Source: Gammaproteobacteria bacterium (GTDB taxonomy: Bacteria; Pseudomonadota; Gammaproteobacteria; UBA1113). Taken from it: 58,636 nt of DNA. Below the pieces are notes generated by a model that saw nothing but the letters and a program-made list of their open reading frames with translations, was not told where the DNA came from and searched no databases. Positions 1 through 8,583 of this stretch are shown here, piece after piece; the first letter of the stretch is position 1, and each line of letters begins with the position of its first letter. The stretch lies in NCBI GenBank assembly GCA_021773295.1, contig JAJFKI010000009.1, positions 1 to 58,636 of the forward strand. Reading direction: 5' to 3'. A program made the position numbers and the translations under genes.

Positions 1-978
1 ATCCCTTCCATCAAATTAAAAATTGGTGAGCACACCTCCATTGAAGTGAAAAAATTCAATGCAGCCGGTCAGCAAAAAGTGTCTAAAGACTTGCTCAGTG
101 GTAGTGGGGATTTGAGTGTTGCGAATATCCAATATAATAAACACACCTTTGGCCCCATTAAATTAACATCCGAAATGAATAAATGGTTCTTGCCAGCGCT
201 GTTAGATTACCGTGATATTATCAATCAAATGTTTTGGGCGTCTTCTACGCTGAGTGATTTGCAACAGCGTCCTAACTTGACGCGTCGTGAGCAATTGATG
301 ATTGCACAGAATAAGATTCAATTAATTCGTTTACAATATTTGGCAATGAAAATGTGGCCTAAGATTGTAAACCAAGGTGCGAGCTTGAGTATAGAGCCTT
401 TATTGCTGACATTTCCTAGCGGTAAGGTGAAAATTAAATTCAACTTCAAAAATCCAACCATGCCAAATGTTGATGACGCTAGTGTCTTAGCACAAAAAGC
501 GAGTGTCGATTTTAAATTAATTGCCAGCAAAAACATCGTGCATAAAGCATTGGTATTCATGCTGACTCAGCGCACTAATAGCCAAGTGGATGCAAAACAA
601 ATCGAAGAAAAAGTCCAAGCTGAATTGAAAAAAGCCAGGGATCAAAAAGACTTGATTGCCAAAGGTGACAATTACGAGCTAAGCCTTAATTACAAGGATG
701 GCAAAATGCTTGTGAATGGCCATGTCATTAATCAATCACAAGTCAAAGTCCCAATGCCCCATCAATTACCTGCACAAGTTAGTACACAAGTGTCTGGCGC
801 TGCTGCCAAGCCAACTGATAATTCAAAGGCAAGCAACAACAACAAGGCTGCAGATGATGATTCTCAAAAGAGTGATACAACAAATGATAGTGCAGGTACT
901 GGTAAATCTGACGTCACAGAGGAAACAAACAGTAAAAAAGCACCAGCGAAAGAGGCACAACCTGAAATAGCGTCGTAA
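1..978 (+). CDS. DUF945 (YdgA-like) family protein, 5' end cut by the window
   Basis: The frame is open from the first base, so the N-terminus lies outside the window; a GTG at 46 is only an internal codon. The visible 325 residues resemble the C-terminal part of the DUF945/YdgA family, proteins of unknown function with an N-terminal membrane anchor and a large periplasmic portion. That anchor would be in the missing part. Family-like features are the alternating hydrophobic segment around residues 135-150 and the closing stretch with VNGHVINQSQVKVPMP. The last 65 or so residues are a low-complexity tail rich in Ser, Asn, Lys, Asp and Ala, probably disordered. The family call rests on overall resemblance and is moderately sure; no catalytic residues are known for the family. 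Confidence 0.65.
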   Translation: MPSIKLKIGEHTSIEVKKFNAAGQQKVSKDLLSGSGDLSVANIQYNKHTFGPIKLTSEMNKWFLPALLDYRDIINQMFWASSTLSDLQQRPNLTRREQLMIAQNKIQLIRLQYLAMKMWPKIVNQGASLSIEPLLLTFPSGKVKIKFNFKNPTMPNVDDASVLAQKASVDFKLIASKNIVHKALVFMLTQRTNSQVDAKQIEEKVQAELKKARDQKDLIAKGDNYELSLNYKDGKMLVNGHVINQSQVKVPMPHQLPAQVSTQVSGAAAKPTDNSKASNNNKAADDDSQKSDTTNDSAGTGKSDVTEETNSKKAPAKEAQPEIAS

Positions 979-1019
979 TCGATACCTCTAAACGCTAAAA
1001 ATCAGCTTCAAGAATGTAG

Positions 1020-1052
1020 GTGCGGTTCGGACGCGCCCTGTCGGAACCGCAC
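1020..1052. terminator. GC-rich hairpin between genes, possible terminator
   Basis: Nine-base arms GTGCGGTTC and GAACCGCAC enclose a 15-base loop, in otherwise AT-rich DNA just after the DUF945 gene. No T-run follows on the plus strand, so it is either a weak or factor-assisted terminator or a small palindromic repeat. Confidence 0.4.
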
Positions 1053-1107
1053 AATGTTGATAAAAAGGCTAGAATTCAGGAATTCAACAAGGGATGTTAA
1101 TAACATT

Positions 1108-2223
1108 ATGAACAAATTAGTAAGCGCTTTCTTATTAATTTCCTTAATGATGGGGCCTTCCTTGCAAGCTGCACCAAGCCCGAAAAAAGAATTAACACTC
1201 CCGCCGAATTTTTATGTCTCAACCTTCGCAGACAACATAAAAAATCCAAGACAATTAGCTCAAGGTGATAAGGGCACCATTTTTGTAGGCAGTTTACGCG
1301 CAGGAAAAGTCTATGCCTTAGTCGATCAAAACCAAGATGGCAAAGCCGATAGAGTGTATGTCATTGCTGAGAAATTAAAATACCCTAATGGTGTCGCATT
1401 TCACAACGGCGCTTTATACGTAGCAGAAGTAGACAAAATCTCAAAATACCCCAATATTGAAAAACAGTTAGCAAAGCCACCAAAGCCAATCATCGTTAAA
1501 GATAACTTGCCTAAAAGGCGTCATCATGGTGCTAGAGTCATAAAATTTGGCCCGGATGGTTGGCTCTATATGACGATTGGCATGCCTTGTAATATCTGTC
1601 TGATGAAAAATCATTTATACGGTACCATTGTGCGCATGCAAGCTGATGGCAGCAATATGCAAACCTATGCTTACGGTATTCGCAACAGCGTTGGTTTTGA
1701 TTGGGCGCCTTGGGATAATGCCTTATGGTTTACTGACAATGGCCGTGATTGGTTAGGCGATCACTTGCCACCCGATGAACTCAACCGTGCACCGCAAATT
1801 GGATTAAACTTTGGGTTCCCTTATGTTTATGGTGATAATGTTCCCGATCCAAAATATAAACAGTTACGCCATGCCAAAAATTTTAGTATCCCCTCTTACA
1901 ATTTACCAGCCCATGTGGCGGCACTAGGTATGGTTTTTTACACCGGGAAGCAATTTCCAAAAGATTATCAAAACCAAATTCTTATTGCTGAGCACGGTTC
2001 TTGGAATCGTAGTAAACGCGTCGGGTATCGTTTGAGTTTAATTACGTTGGAAGATAACCAAGTCAAAAGCTACAAACCCTTTATTACAGGTTGGCTGAAG
2101 AGTGGCTGGAAAATCAGTGGCAGGCCAGTGGATTTATTGGTATTAAAAGATGGTTCTTTATTAGTGTCGGATGATCATACTAATAAGATTTATCGTGTGA
2201 ATTATTCAATACCCACTTCTTAA
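1108..2223 (+). CDS. Secreted sorbosone dehydrogenase / PQQ-GDH-like beta-propeller protein
   Basis: I start at the ATG at 1108 rather than the upstream TTG at 1054 because it gives a clean signal peptide: MNKLVSAFLLISLMMG, with likely cleavage after SLQA. The mature protein of about 350 residues has the beta-propeller pattern of L-sorbosone dehydrogenase and soluble PQQ-glucose-dehydrogenase-like proteins: GVAFHNGALYVAEVDKISKY, FGPDGWLYMTIG, a central NSVGFDWAPWDNALWFTDNG, and the closing GRPVDLLVLKDGSLLVSDDH. Such proteins act in the periplasm on sugars or aldehydes with PQQ as cofactor, but the real substrate is rarely known. A Cys pair in MPCNICL could form a disulfide. The upstream purine-rich GGGA is rather far from the start, so initiation strength is uncertain. 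The MFS gene follows after 13 bases, suggesting co-transcription. Confidence 0.8.
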   Translation: MNKLVSAFLLISLMMGPSLQAAPSPKKELTLPPNFYVSTFADNIKNPRQLAQGDKGTIFVGSLRAGKVYALVDQNQDGKADRVYVIAEKLKYPNGVAFHNGALYVAEVDKISKYPNIEKQLAKPPKPIIVKDNLPKRRHHGARVIKFGPDGWLYMTIGMPCNICLMKNHLYGTIVRMQADGSNMQTYAYGIRNSVGFDWAPWDNALWFTDNGRDWLGDHLPPDELNRAPQIGLNFGFPYVYGDNVPDPKYKQLRHAKNFSIPSYNLPAHVAALGMVFYTGKQFPKDYQNQILIAEHGSWNRSKRVGYRLSLITLEDNQVKSYKPFITGWLKSGWKISGRPVDLLVLKDGSLLVSDDHTNKIYRVNYSIPTS

Positions 2224-2236
2224 TTGAGGAAATGTT

Positions 2237-3436
2237 ATGAGAGGCTCCATGCCACCAAAAGCACATGGCTATTTCCCATTGATTTTAGTGCTGTACGAAA
2301 TGGCAAACTACTTATCGAATGATGCTTACTTGCCAGCGCTTCCATCGATAGCCCAAGAGTTTGGTGTGAGTAATCACTTAGTGCAATTAACGCTAACCAC
2401 ATTTTTCTTGGGCAATGCCACCATGCAATTAATTTTGGGACCGGTGAGTGAACGTTATGGACGACGGCCAGTGTTATTGTATGGGGGTGTTGTCTTTGTG
2501 CTTTCAACCTTTGTCTGTGCTTTTACTCAAAGTATTGCGATGATGCTTGTTGCAAGATTCATTCAAGGTGCCGCGGTGACCTCAATGCTCATTGCAGGCT
2601 ATGGTACCATTCATGCGCTTTATGATCAGGCACACGCAATTAAAACCTTGGCATGGATGAGTAGTATTACTGTGCTGGCTCCGGCGCTTGGACCCTTATT
2701 AGGATCTTTCATATTACTGGTTGCCAGCTGGCGTTGGATTTTTATTATATTAGCAATATGGGCCATGCTTTTATTGTGCATGCTTTACAAATTCACGCCC
2801 GAAACAGCAGAGCGTCAAGCTTCTATGCATCCTATTCATATAATGAAACAATATGGGGCTGTGTTAAGTGACTGGAAGTTCGCACAACCTGTATTAGTGA
2901 TGAGTTTCTTGTTCGGGGCAATGATCGCCTGGATAGCGGCAGGGCCATTTTTAGTGATGGAAAACTTTCACTATTCGGCACAAGTCTTCGGCTATATGCA
3001 AGCCATCGTTTTTGGATCATTTATCGTGGGAACCTACTGCGTTCGTTTCTTAATGGAAAAAATAGGCTTGTTTAAGTTAGTGCGCATCAGTTTAAGCCTG
3101 GCTTTTGCTGGCGGTGCGCTGTCAATCATATTCAGTTTCATCCTGCCGGGACATTTGTTTGATATCATCGCGCCACTCGCCATCTTGTCATTAGGCAGCG
3201 GTATTGGTTTCCCCATCATGAACCGCTTAGCCATTGAAGCTAACGAGCAACCCATGGGTATTAAAATGGCGGTATTTGCCTCGGCCATGGCGTTTAGCGC
3301 TCTGGCCGGTAGCGCAGTCATCAGTTCCTTTTATGATGGGAAAATCATCAGCTTCGCCGTGATTCTCATTATTTTTGGGGCTTTAGCACTTGCTTTTGGC
3401 TATTCTATAAAAATAACAGAACAGCCAAAAACTTGA
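2237..3436 (+). CDS. MFS multidrug exporter, Bcr/CflA type
   Basis: This is a 399-residue, roughly 12-helix inner-membrane transporter. The signature MFS motif A is plain between helices 2 and 3 (GPVSERYGRRPVLLYGG). The N-terminus (YLSNDAYLPALPSIAQEFG) matches the DHA1 Bcr/CflA group, which also has LPALP in helix 1. Motif C-like residues lie around helix 5 (VLAPALGPLLGSFI). These proteins export drugs or small metabolites in exchange for protons. A good ribosome-binding site (GAGGA) sits 7 bases before the ATG. The gene follows the secreted dehydrogenase by 13 bases and probably shares its transcript. Two palindromes follow it. The substrate cannot be read from sequence. Confidence 0.88.
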   Translation: MRGSMPPKAHGYFPLILVLYEMANYLSNDAYLPALPSIAQEFGVSNHLVQLTLTTFFLGNATMQLILGPVSERYGRRPVLLYGGVVFVLSTFVCAFTQSIAMMLVARFIQGAAVTSMLIAGYGTIHALYDQAHAIKTLAWMSSITVLAPALGPLLGSFILLVASWRWIFIILAIWAMLLLCMLYKFTPETAERQASMHPIHIMKQYGAVLSDWKFAQPVLVMSFLFGAMIAWIAAGPFLVMENFHYSAQVFGYMQAIVFGSFIVGTYCVRFLMEKIGLFKLVRISLSLAFAGGALSIIFSFILPGHLFDIIAPLAILSLGSGIGFPIMNRLAIEANEQPMGIKMAVFASAMAFSALAGSAVISSFYDGKIISFAVILIIFGALALAFGYSIKITEQPKT

Positions 3437-3460
3437 GTAAGATCAAAGAACAAGAAGCCT

Positions 3461-3513
3461 TGTCATTTCAAATGACAACTTTCACCCTTAAACCTGTCAT
3501 TTGAAATGACAGG
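3461..3513. promoter_or_regulatory. Two related perfect palindromes in tandem
   Basis: Positions 3461-3477 (TGTCATTTCAAATGACA) and 3493-3513 are perfect palindromes sharing the arm TGTCATTT. Their centres differ (C in the first, G in the second) and lie 34 bases apart. They sit just after the MFS exporter gene and overlap the first ATG of the broken PAS-LuxR gene. They could be a double operator for a dimeric regulator or hairpins ending the exporter transcript; no T-run follows. Confidence 0.5.
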
Positions 3514-3922
3514 TTATTCCTTACCCTGGGAATCCTATGCAAAGAGTTATCGCGCTGAAGATCATTATGTTATTAATCACAAAACAAATCTTAATATTAT
3601 TACACCAATCAGGCTAAAGGATGGCTCCGAGCAAGCAATTATGTATAACAAGGCACCGTTACGTAGTAGTAAAGGCCATGTTATGGGCGTAATTGGATAT
3701 GCGAATCTACAGACAGGATATGGAATGCTACAATCATTATTAATGTTCTCGCAGCGCGATCAAGTTTTTACAAGCAGAAATGGCAATGCGAAATTTAGCT
3801 ATCAACGAGTTGATAATAACATGGTGTGTGATCTTAGTCACCGCGAATTTGAATGCTTGTTTTTTCTAATTAGGGGAAAAACCGCACAATCAATTATTTA
3901 TAGTAATCAATCATGCAAATAA
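3506..3922 (+). pseudogene. Remnant of a PAS-LuxR transcription regulator
   Basis: The 138 readable codons align with the middle of the intact PAS-LuxR gene at 7746-8432: the end of a PAS fold (SSKGHVMGVIGYANLQ) followed by the first helices of a LuxR/GerE DNA-binding domain (LSHREFECLFFLIRGKTAQSI). The first half of the PAS domain is missing, with a TGA in frame at 3473. The recognition helix is also missing, because the frame ends in unrelated residues (YSNQSCK) at the start of the next gene. It therefore cannot bind DNA as a normal LuxR protein. I read it as a decayed paralogue rather than a functional short protein. Its 3' end overlaps the AAA gene by 10 bases. Confidence 0.7.
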
Positions 3923-4467
3923 CAAAATCAAATTATTATATTTTAACCGGTGCCATGGGCGGTGGTAAATCTACGATCTTAAAGCAATTAAGTACCGCGG
4001 GGATGAAGGTGGTCGATGAGCCCGCCAGGAAAATACTGGCCGAGCAAAGGTGCATTGGCGGCGAAGGTGTGCCAGATAAAAGTCTGCAACTATTTGCGGA
4101 TCTACTTTTGTCACGCGCACTCTTTCAGTATGAGCAACTACAAAATTATGAAGGACCAGTGGTGTTTGATAGAGGCATTGCCGATAATATTGGTTATGCG
4201 GCTTTATTTGGGCTGGATACTGAGATTGCGATGAAAGCAGCTGAGGTATACCGCTATAATCCTTTAGTCTTTGTCACACATGGCTGGGAAGAAATTTATA
4301 AAACAGACGATGAACGCAAGATGTCTTTTCTTGATGCTAATCAATTTGGCCTAGATATTAAAGACATTTATAAAAAATTAGGGTATCGTTGCATAGATGT
4401 GCCATTAGAGTCAGCTCAGGCGAGGGCTGAGTTTATTTTAAATATGATTAAGGTAGACATAGGTTAA
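3913..4467 (+). CDS. AAA_28-type P-loop NTPase
   Basis: The 184-residue protein opens with a beta strand and a Walker A loop (ILTGAMGGGKST, about residues 9-20), then DEPARKILAEQR. That pattern is typical of the AAA_28 / NadR-Ttd14-like kinase group, where the ATPase core forms the whole protein. A later VVFDRGIADN supplies the Walker B-like aspartate and the DRG element seen in nucleoside or phosphoinositide-type kinases of this fold. The substrate is unknown. The start codon has no clear ribosome-binding site and lies inside the end of the broken PAS-LuxR gene, which suggests the gene now depends on readthrough transcription. It is followed after 4 bases by the broken AlbA_2 gene. Confidence 0.75.
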   Translation: MQITKSNYYILTGAMGGGKSTILKQLSTAGMKVVDEPARKILAEQRCIGGEGVPDKSLQLFADLLLSRALFQYEQLQNYEGPVVFDRGIADNIGYAALFGLDTEIAMKAAEVYRYNPLVFVTHGWEEIYKTDDERKMSFLDANQFGLDIKDIYKKLGYRCIDVPLESAQARAEFILNMIKVDIG

Positions 4468-4471
4468 ATTG

Positions 4472-5399
4472 ATGCAGTTATCTGAAATAGAAAAAATTAT
4501 ATCAGCTGGAGAGTCGGCGAGCTTAGAATTAAAAACTTCTACTGCAAAGCTTAAATCTATTTTTGAAACACTATGTGCCTTTTTAAACACAAAGGGTGGT
4601 ACGGTCTTGATAGGTGTTAAAGATGATGGACGTATTGTTGGACAAGAGATTACTGATCAGACAAATTTAGAAATCTCAAATATGATAACTAAGATTGAAC
4701 CACCAATAGATATAAGTATTGAGAAAATTTCTCTTAACAATAATAAAAGTCTACTTAAACTTTCAGTGTATCCAAATGCATATTTTTTGCCTTATGTTTT
4801 CAATGGTAGGCCATTTTGGCGAGTTGGATCATCAACTAGGAGCATGCCTCAGCAACAATACCAGCAATTGTTATTTGAGAATATAAATATTACCAAGCCT
4901 TGGGATAAAGATTTGGCTACTCACGTAGATATTCAGCAGCTAAATGCAAAAGAAATTATTAAAACTTTAAACGAGAGTATTCGACGGGGAAGAGTTAAAG
5001 CACGCCCACGACTCATATCCAAGGAATTCAAAAATTGCTCATGTTCTTTATAAACGTGGTTTTATCGAGTCCGCTGGGATCGGTACGCAAGAAATGATAG
5101 AGGAGTGCCGACTAATTGGAGCGCCAGAACCTGAATACATTGAGCGGGGTACAGCATTTGTTGTAATATTTTATAAGAATCAAAAAGCCTTACAAAGTAA
5201 TGAGCTTAATTTGAGACAGAAAGAGATTGTGAGGGTAATGGCGGCGTTAGGTGAGTGTACTTCAACGCAAATTTTAAATAATATGAAATCACAACCTACA
5301 GATCGGACTTTAAGAACTGACCTAACGAGGTTAGAACAACTGGGATATTTATATCGAAGCGGGGTAGGCCGTGCTACTACATGGCAGTTAAAAGATTAG
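4472..5399 (+). pseudogene. Broken AlbA_2 (Schlafen-like) ATP-binding regulator
   Basis: The first part (ATG at 4472 to the stop at 5053) is an AlbA_2 domain: ESASLELKTS, FETLCAFLNTKGGTVLIGVKDDG and FWRVGSSTRSM are characteristic. The second part, in another frame up to 5399, has the family's C-terminal end. Read upstream of the ATG at 5094, that frame gives IAHVLYKRGFIESAGIGTQE, then MIEECRLIGAPEPEY and a winged-helix tail (LRTDLTRLEQLGYLYRSGVGR). In intact relatives the two parts lie in one frame and are separated by a long ATPase-like segment. Here that segment is mostly gone and the frames disagree, so the gene carries both an internal deletion and a frameshift. Relatives are often annotated as RecG-related transcriptional regulators. 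Confidence 0.8.
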
Positions 5400-5457
5400 T
5401 TTTTAGCCAATTTCCGGAAATTCAAAGATTTTTGTTAGAGAATACCCTAGCAAATCA

Positions 5458-6375
5458 ATGGCTTATAAAAGCAAAGGTTTAAATTATGTTTATAATACTA
5501 TTGCTGAAAAAATAGGAAGCACCAAACCAGTGAAAATCAAAGTTAATAATTCATTGCTCTATTTTGATATTGATAACCCATGCTTAGTGCCAGCCACAAG
5601 GGCAATGCAAGCATTGCCGGTGATGATCGTACTGCATGGTGGGCCAGGTTATGATCAGTCACCTTACAGAACTTTTTTTAACGATTTACATGATTGCGTG
5701 CAAGTGATTTACATCGATATACATGGTAATGGTCGCAGTGATCCAGGGAATGAAAGTGAATGGAATTTTGAACGCTGGACTAGTGATTTAAATGAGTTCT
5801 GCCAATTATTAAATATTGAAAAACCAATTATCTTTGGCCATTCCTTTGGTGCTATGGTTGCAATGGAATTCGCAGCTAAATATTCAAATAAACTTTCTAA
5901 ACTTATTCTGTGTACACCCATGCCTAAATTTGATGAAGCACTCAGCGCAGAAAAGTTTTTAGAGAGAGGTGGCGAGAAAGCTAAGCAAACGTTTCTTAAT
6001 TTTATTGCTGATCCTATCACAGACAAAGAAAACTATAGCACATACTGTTCGCCCTATTATGGCGTAACTCCCATCGATGAAAAAGCGATTTTTTATGATC
6101 GTTTAATTTTAAAAATGGATATCCTGCTCTATTTTTTCAAGACGATATTGCCTCAGTATGACTTCATTAACAGTGATAAAACTATCAAAGCTCCGACCTT
6201 AATCATTAGCGGAGAACAAGATCCCATAGCCACTATCGAAATGAATCATTTGCTGGCGGACAAATTAGGAGACGCATGTGTCAAGCATTATATTATCCCC
6301 GATGCAGGCCACAACATCCTATGGGAAAAAAATGAATTAGTGTTATCTGCTATGCGCCAATTTATTGATATCTAA
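5458..6375 (+). CDS. Alpha/beta hydrolase, proline iminopeptidase-like (S33)
   Basis: This 305-residue hydrolase has the HGGPG oxyanion motif (LHGGPGYDQS, about residues 60-69) typical of prolyl iminopeptidases and related S33 enzymes. The nucleophile elbow is GHSFGAM, the acid probably the Asp in ISGEQDP, and the catalytic His is in DAGHNILW. The HGNGRSDP loop after strand 4 is also family-typical. It lacks the GxSWGG elbow of classic proline iminopeptidases, so the true substrate may be another amide or ester. No signal peptide is seen, so it is cytosolic. The ribosome-binding site is weak. The VOC gene follows 30 bases downstream on the same strand and is probably co-transcribed. Confidence 0.82.
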   Translation: MAYKSKGLNYVYNTIAEKIGSTKPVKIKVNNSLLYFDIDNPCLVPATRAMQALPVMIVLHGGPGYDQSPYRTFFNDLHDCVQVIYIDIHGNGRSDPGNESEWNFERWTSDLNEFCQLLNIEKPIIFGHSFGAMVAMEFAAKYSNKLSKLILCTPMPKFDEALSAEKFLERGGEKAKQTFLNFIADPITDKENYSTYCSPYYGVTPIDEKAIFYDRLILKMDILLYFFKTILPQYDFINSDKTIKAPTLIISGEQDPIATIEMNHLLADKLGDACVKHYIIPDAGHNILWEKNELVLSAMRQFIDI

Positions 6376-6405
6376 TTATAATTGAAGAGTTTTAAGGAGA
6401 AGCCA

Positions 6406-6846
6406 ATGTCATTAATCAAAGTAAAAGCACTCGATCATGTCGTCTTTAATGTTGCCGATATGGAAACGATCATGGATTTTTATACTAATATTTTAGGGTT
6501 AAGCACAGAACGGTGGGAAGCGTTTCAGGCAGGTGAAGTGCCGTTTCCATCCGTACGCGTCAACCAGGACACCATCATTGATTTTTTTCCATTGGACACA
6601 GACTCATTTAAGCCTGAAAACAGTGGTGGCCAAGTAGATTTAGCACATAAAGTACAGGAAATTCATCACGTCTGCCTCACACTTGAGAAAACAGACATGG
6701 ATCAATTGGTACTGGAGTTAGAAAACAAAGGCATTGAAGTCTATGAAGGCCCTGTAAAACGTTTTGGTGCACGTGGCCAAGGCACCTCGATTTATATCAC
6801 CGATCCTGAGAAGAGAATTATTGAGCTTAGAACCTATGGCGAGTGA
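6406..6846 (+). CDS. VOC (glyoxalase/dioxygenase fold) family protein
   Basis: I place the start at the ATG at 6406, 8 bases after AAGGAG; the TTG further upstream has no such site. The 146-residue product shows the two paired beta-alpha-beta-beta-beta modules of the vicinal oxygen chelate superfamily. The likely metal ligands are His in ALDHVVFN, His in HHVCLTL and Glu in RIIELRTYGE. FYTNILGLSTERW is the standard first-module turn. VOC proteins include glyoxalase I, dioxygenases and antibiotic-binding proteins, and close relatives in Legionella-type genomes are often labelled VOC family virulence protein without proven function. It probably forms an operon with the upstream hydrolase. A foldback repeat lies just downstream. 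Confidence 0.85.
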   Translation: MSLIKVKALDHVVFNVADMETIMDFYTNILGLSTERWEAFQAGEVPFPSVRVNQDTIIDFFPLDTDSFKPENSGGQVDLAHKVQEIHHVCLTLEKTDMDQLVLELENKGIEVYEGPVKRFGARGQGTSIYITDPEKRIIELRTYGE

Positions 6847-6931
6847 GCCTACAGTCCCAAAATCGTGGCAAGGATCACGAAAAAAAGTGGCGTTATCAGG
6901 CAACATAAAATCTCTAACAAGCTTGGACGTC

Positions 6932-7094
6932 TATACCCATCACACTTCAAGATGCGAGATTTAGGCGAGTTGATTTTTGTTCCCTTGGGAGCTTTGAAAT
7001 GCAGGTAATAGCTATTCTATTGCCAAATTTCAAAGGTTCCAAGGGGGCAAAAAGCAATAGCATTTATTTCGCATTTTCATCTGTGATGGGTATA
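6932..7094 (-). repeat. Foldback repeat, copy A (inverted)
   Basis: This is one full-length unit of the element also found at 30.5, 33.1 and 58.5 kb, here on the minus strand. It starts with TATACCCATCACACTTCAAG and ends with the reverse counterpart (GATGGGTATA). Inside is a long hairpin whose arms (CCCTTGGGAGCTTTG and CAAAGGTTCCAAGGG) pair with a few mismatches around a conserved GGTAATAG...CTATTGCC inner stem. It has no coding capacity. It lies between the VOC gene and a gene remnant. Confidence 0.8.
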
Positions 7095-7116
7095 TACTGA
7101 AAGCACTTCCTTAGAT

Positions 7117-7359
7117 ATGTCACAGGTGTTCTGTAACAAAGTGACAGTGCGCGCTCCAAGTGGGTGTGATATGAATGGGAAAATTAAAGCAGATGTATTA
7201 GTCTATGTCAATATTTTAAAAGGATTAAATTTAGAGCATGAATATGTTCGTTCTTTAATCCCAATTACCTTTAAAACTGAAGCTGGTCCTATACGTTTGG
7301 GAAGCACTATTAGTACTAATGTTCCCATTACGTTGGATGGTGCTGCAGCCACTTGTTAA
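7117..7359 (+). pseudogene. Short open frame, probably the 3' remnant of an exported protein
   Basis: I do not recognise this gene. The frame encodes 80 residues from the ATG at 7117 with three Cys residues (VFCNK, SGCDM, AATC) and beta-type alternation (IRLGSTISTNVPITLDG). The frame stays open upstream into the right end of foldback copy A, and no ribosome-binding site precedes the ATG. It could be the 3' end of a gene whose front was lost when the repeat arrived. It may equally be a chance frame. Confidence 0.3.
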
Positions 7360-7620
7360 CAGAAACAGCTCAGATAGCTGAAGAGCGACTTGATACCAAC
7401 CTTATTGGAAACAGGACAATTAAAGACACGAATACCTGTATGTGTTACCACACTTGAAAAAGCATTAATATCGAATAATTATACTTTATATTAAAGTTGT
7501 AAAAACTATTCGGATGATAATAATGACTCTGGGATGATGCTGATATGACATTAAAAAAAGCTTAACTCATCCTTATACCAAATATACAGGCGAGTATTAT
7601 AGAGGCTGTATGCTCTTCAA

Positions 7621-7650
7621 AACTACCGTATATCATACGGTAGTTATTTT
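7621..7650 (+). terminator. Hairpin followed by T-rich tract, upstream of the LuxR gene
   Basis: Perfect 10-base arms AACTACCGTA and TACGGTAGTT with a 5-base loop are followed by TATTTT, the shape of an intrinsic terminator. It shares the ACCGTA/TACGGT core with the hairpin after the LuxR gene at 8529, so the pair could also be operators. The rest of the gene-free stretch 7360-7745 shows only AT-rich sequence that presumably includes the LuxR promoter. Confidence 0.55.
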
Positions 7651-7745
7651 AACGAGTTCTTTTTAAAATGATGCTTCTTATTAATATGCACTTAAGCTTA
7701 TTTTGTTAATATTAATCATCGTTTTTTTTACATGAAATCTTGTTT

Positions 7746-8432
7746 ATGATAGATCTTGCTACTGTTAACATTTTAGATTTACTTCCAAGTTTTGTCGTCT
7801 ATAAAGATCTCGACAGTAGAATCATATATATGAATCAATTTTCCCGTGAGCTGGGAGGTTACCAGAGTCTTGATGAAATCCTAAGTAATGACATTACAGA
7901 TCATGATTTAAAATGTGAGGCTGCTTTGTTTGCAGATCAGTTTATTTCAGAAGATAAAGTAGTCATGAAGACAGGCGAGAAATTGCAAATTTTAGGACGA
8001 TATGGCTATAGCAATGGTAATTGGCACACTATCATCGGTACTAAACAGCCAATTTATGACGATGAAAATCAGTTATTAGGTACAGTTGGCTGCTATCAAG
8101 ACGTTACAAAAACAAACTTTATAAATAGCTATTTATTACTATCAAAACAAAACAAAAAGTTTATTGGCAAAAAAAATGTTAGCTATTATGTCAGAAAAGA
8201 TTGTAAGGAATTTGGATTATCAAGCAGACAAACGGAATGCTTGTACTATGTAATCAGAGGCTTTACCGCTAATGATATCGCCATAAGGCTAAACTTATCA
8301 AAGCGAACTATAGAATCTTACGTTGATGATATTAAAAATAAAATGTCATGCCAAAACAAACAAGAACTCATTGATAAGGCTATTTGTAGAGGGTTCATTA
8401 GCATTATTCCAGAATCACTTTTGGAAGATTAA
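7746..8432 (+). CDS. PAS domain LuxR-family transcription regulator
   Basis: The ATG at 7746 is preferred over the TTG at 7740. The 228-residue protein has an N-terminal PAS fold (about residues 10-125: VYKDLDSRIIYMNQFSRELG, then GTVGCYQDVTK closing the sheet), a linker, and a C-terminal LuxR/GerE helix-turn-helix (LSSRQTECLYYVIRGFTAND, then IAIRLNLSKRTIESYVDDIK). PAS domains sense small ligands, redox state or partners, so this is probably a one-component regulator. A degenerate paralogue lies at 3506-3922. It is flanked by two similar hairpins at 7621 and 8529. The next two genes look like host-interaction genes and are plausible targets, but that is only a positional inference. Confidence 0.9.
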   Translation: MIDLATVNILDLLPSFVVYKDLDSRIIYMNQFSRELGGYQSLDEILSNDITDHDLKCEAALFADQFISEDKVVMKTGEKLQILGRYGYSNGNWHTIIGTKQPIYDDENQLLGTVGCYQDVTKTNFINSYLLLSKQNKKFIGKKNVSYYVRKDCKEFGLSSRQTECLYYVIRGFTANDIAIRLNLSKRTIESYVDDIKNKMSCQNKQELIDKAICRGFISIIPESLLED

Positions 8433-8528
8433 CCAGTTCTTTGAATGCAATACTAATGCTAGCATTAGTGTCATTTTTATGATTAGCAGTAACCCACCCA
8501 ATAATATTATCACTTTAATCAGGCAGAG

Positions 8529-8553
8529 TACCGTAGTGTCTACGGTATTTTTT
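8529..8553 (+). terminator. Intrinsic terminator after the LuxR gene
   Basis: Eight-base arms TACCGTAG and CTACGGTA with a 3-base loop run straight into a T-tract, a canonical Rho-independent terminator about 100 bases after the LuxR stop. It lies before the chosen start of the next gene. Confidence 0.7.
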
Positions 8554-8583
8554 GTGATAGATTATGTGCATATTGCAAAACAT

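Noticed and set aside
4472..5399. Programmed ribosomal frameshift joining the two AlbA_2 parts
   Set aside because: No slippery heptamer at the junction, and the central segment present in relatives is missing, so deletion plus frameshift decay explains it better.
8323..8583. Longer N-terminus for the Rab-like fragment
   Set aside because: It overlaps the LuxR coding end and its terminator in another frame and shows no P-loop; at most the last few residues (VFFVIDYV) could be remnant GTPase sequence.
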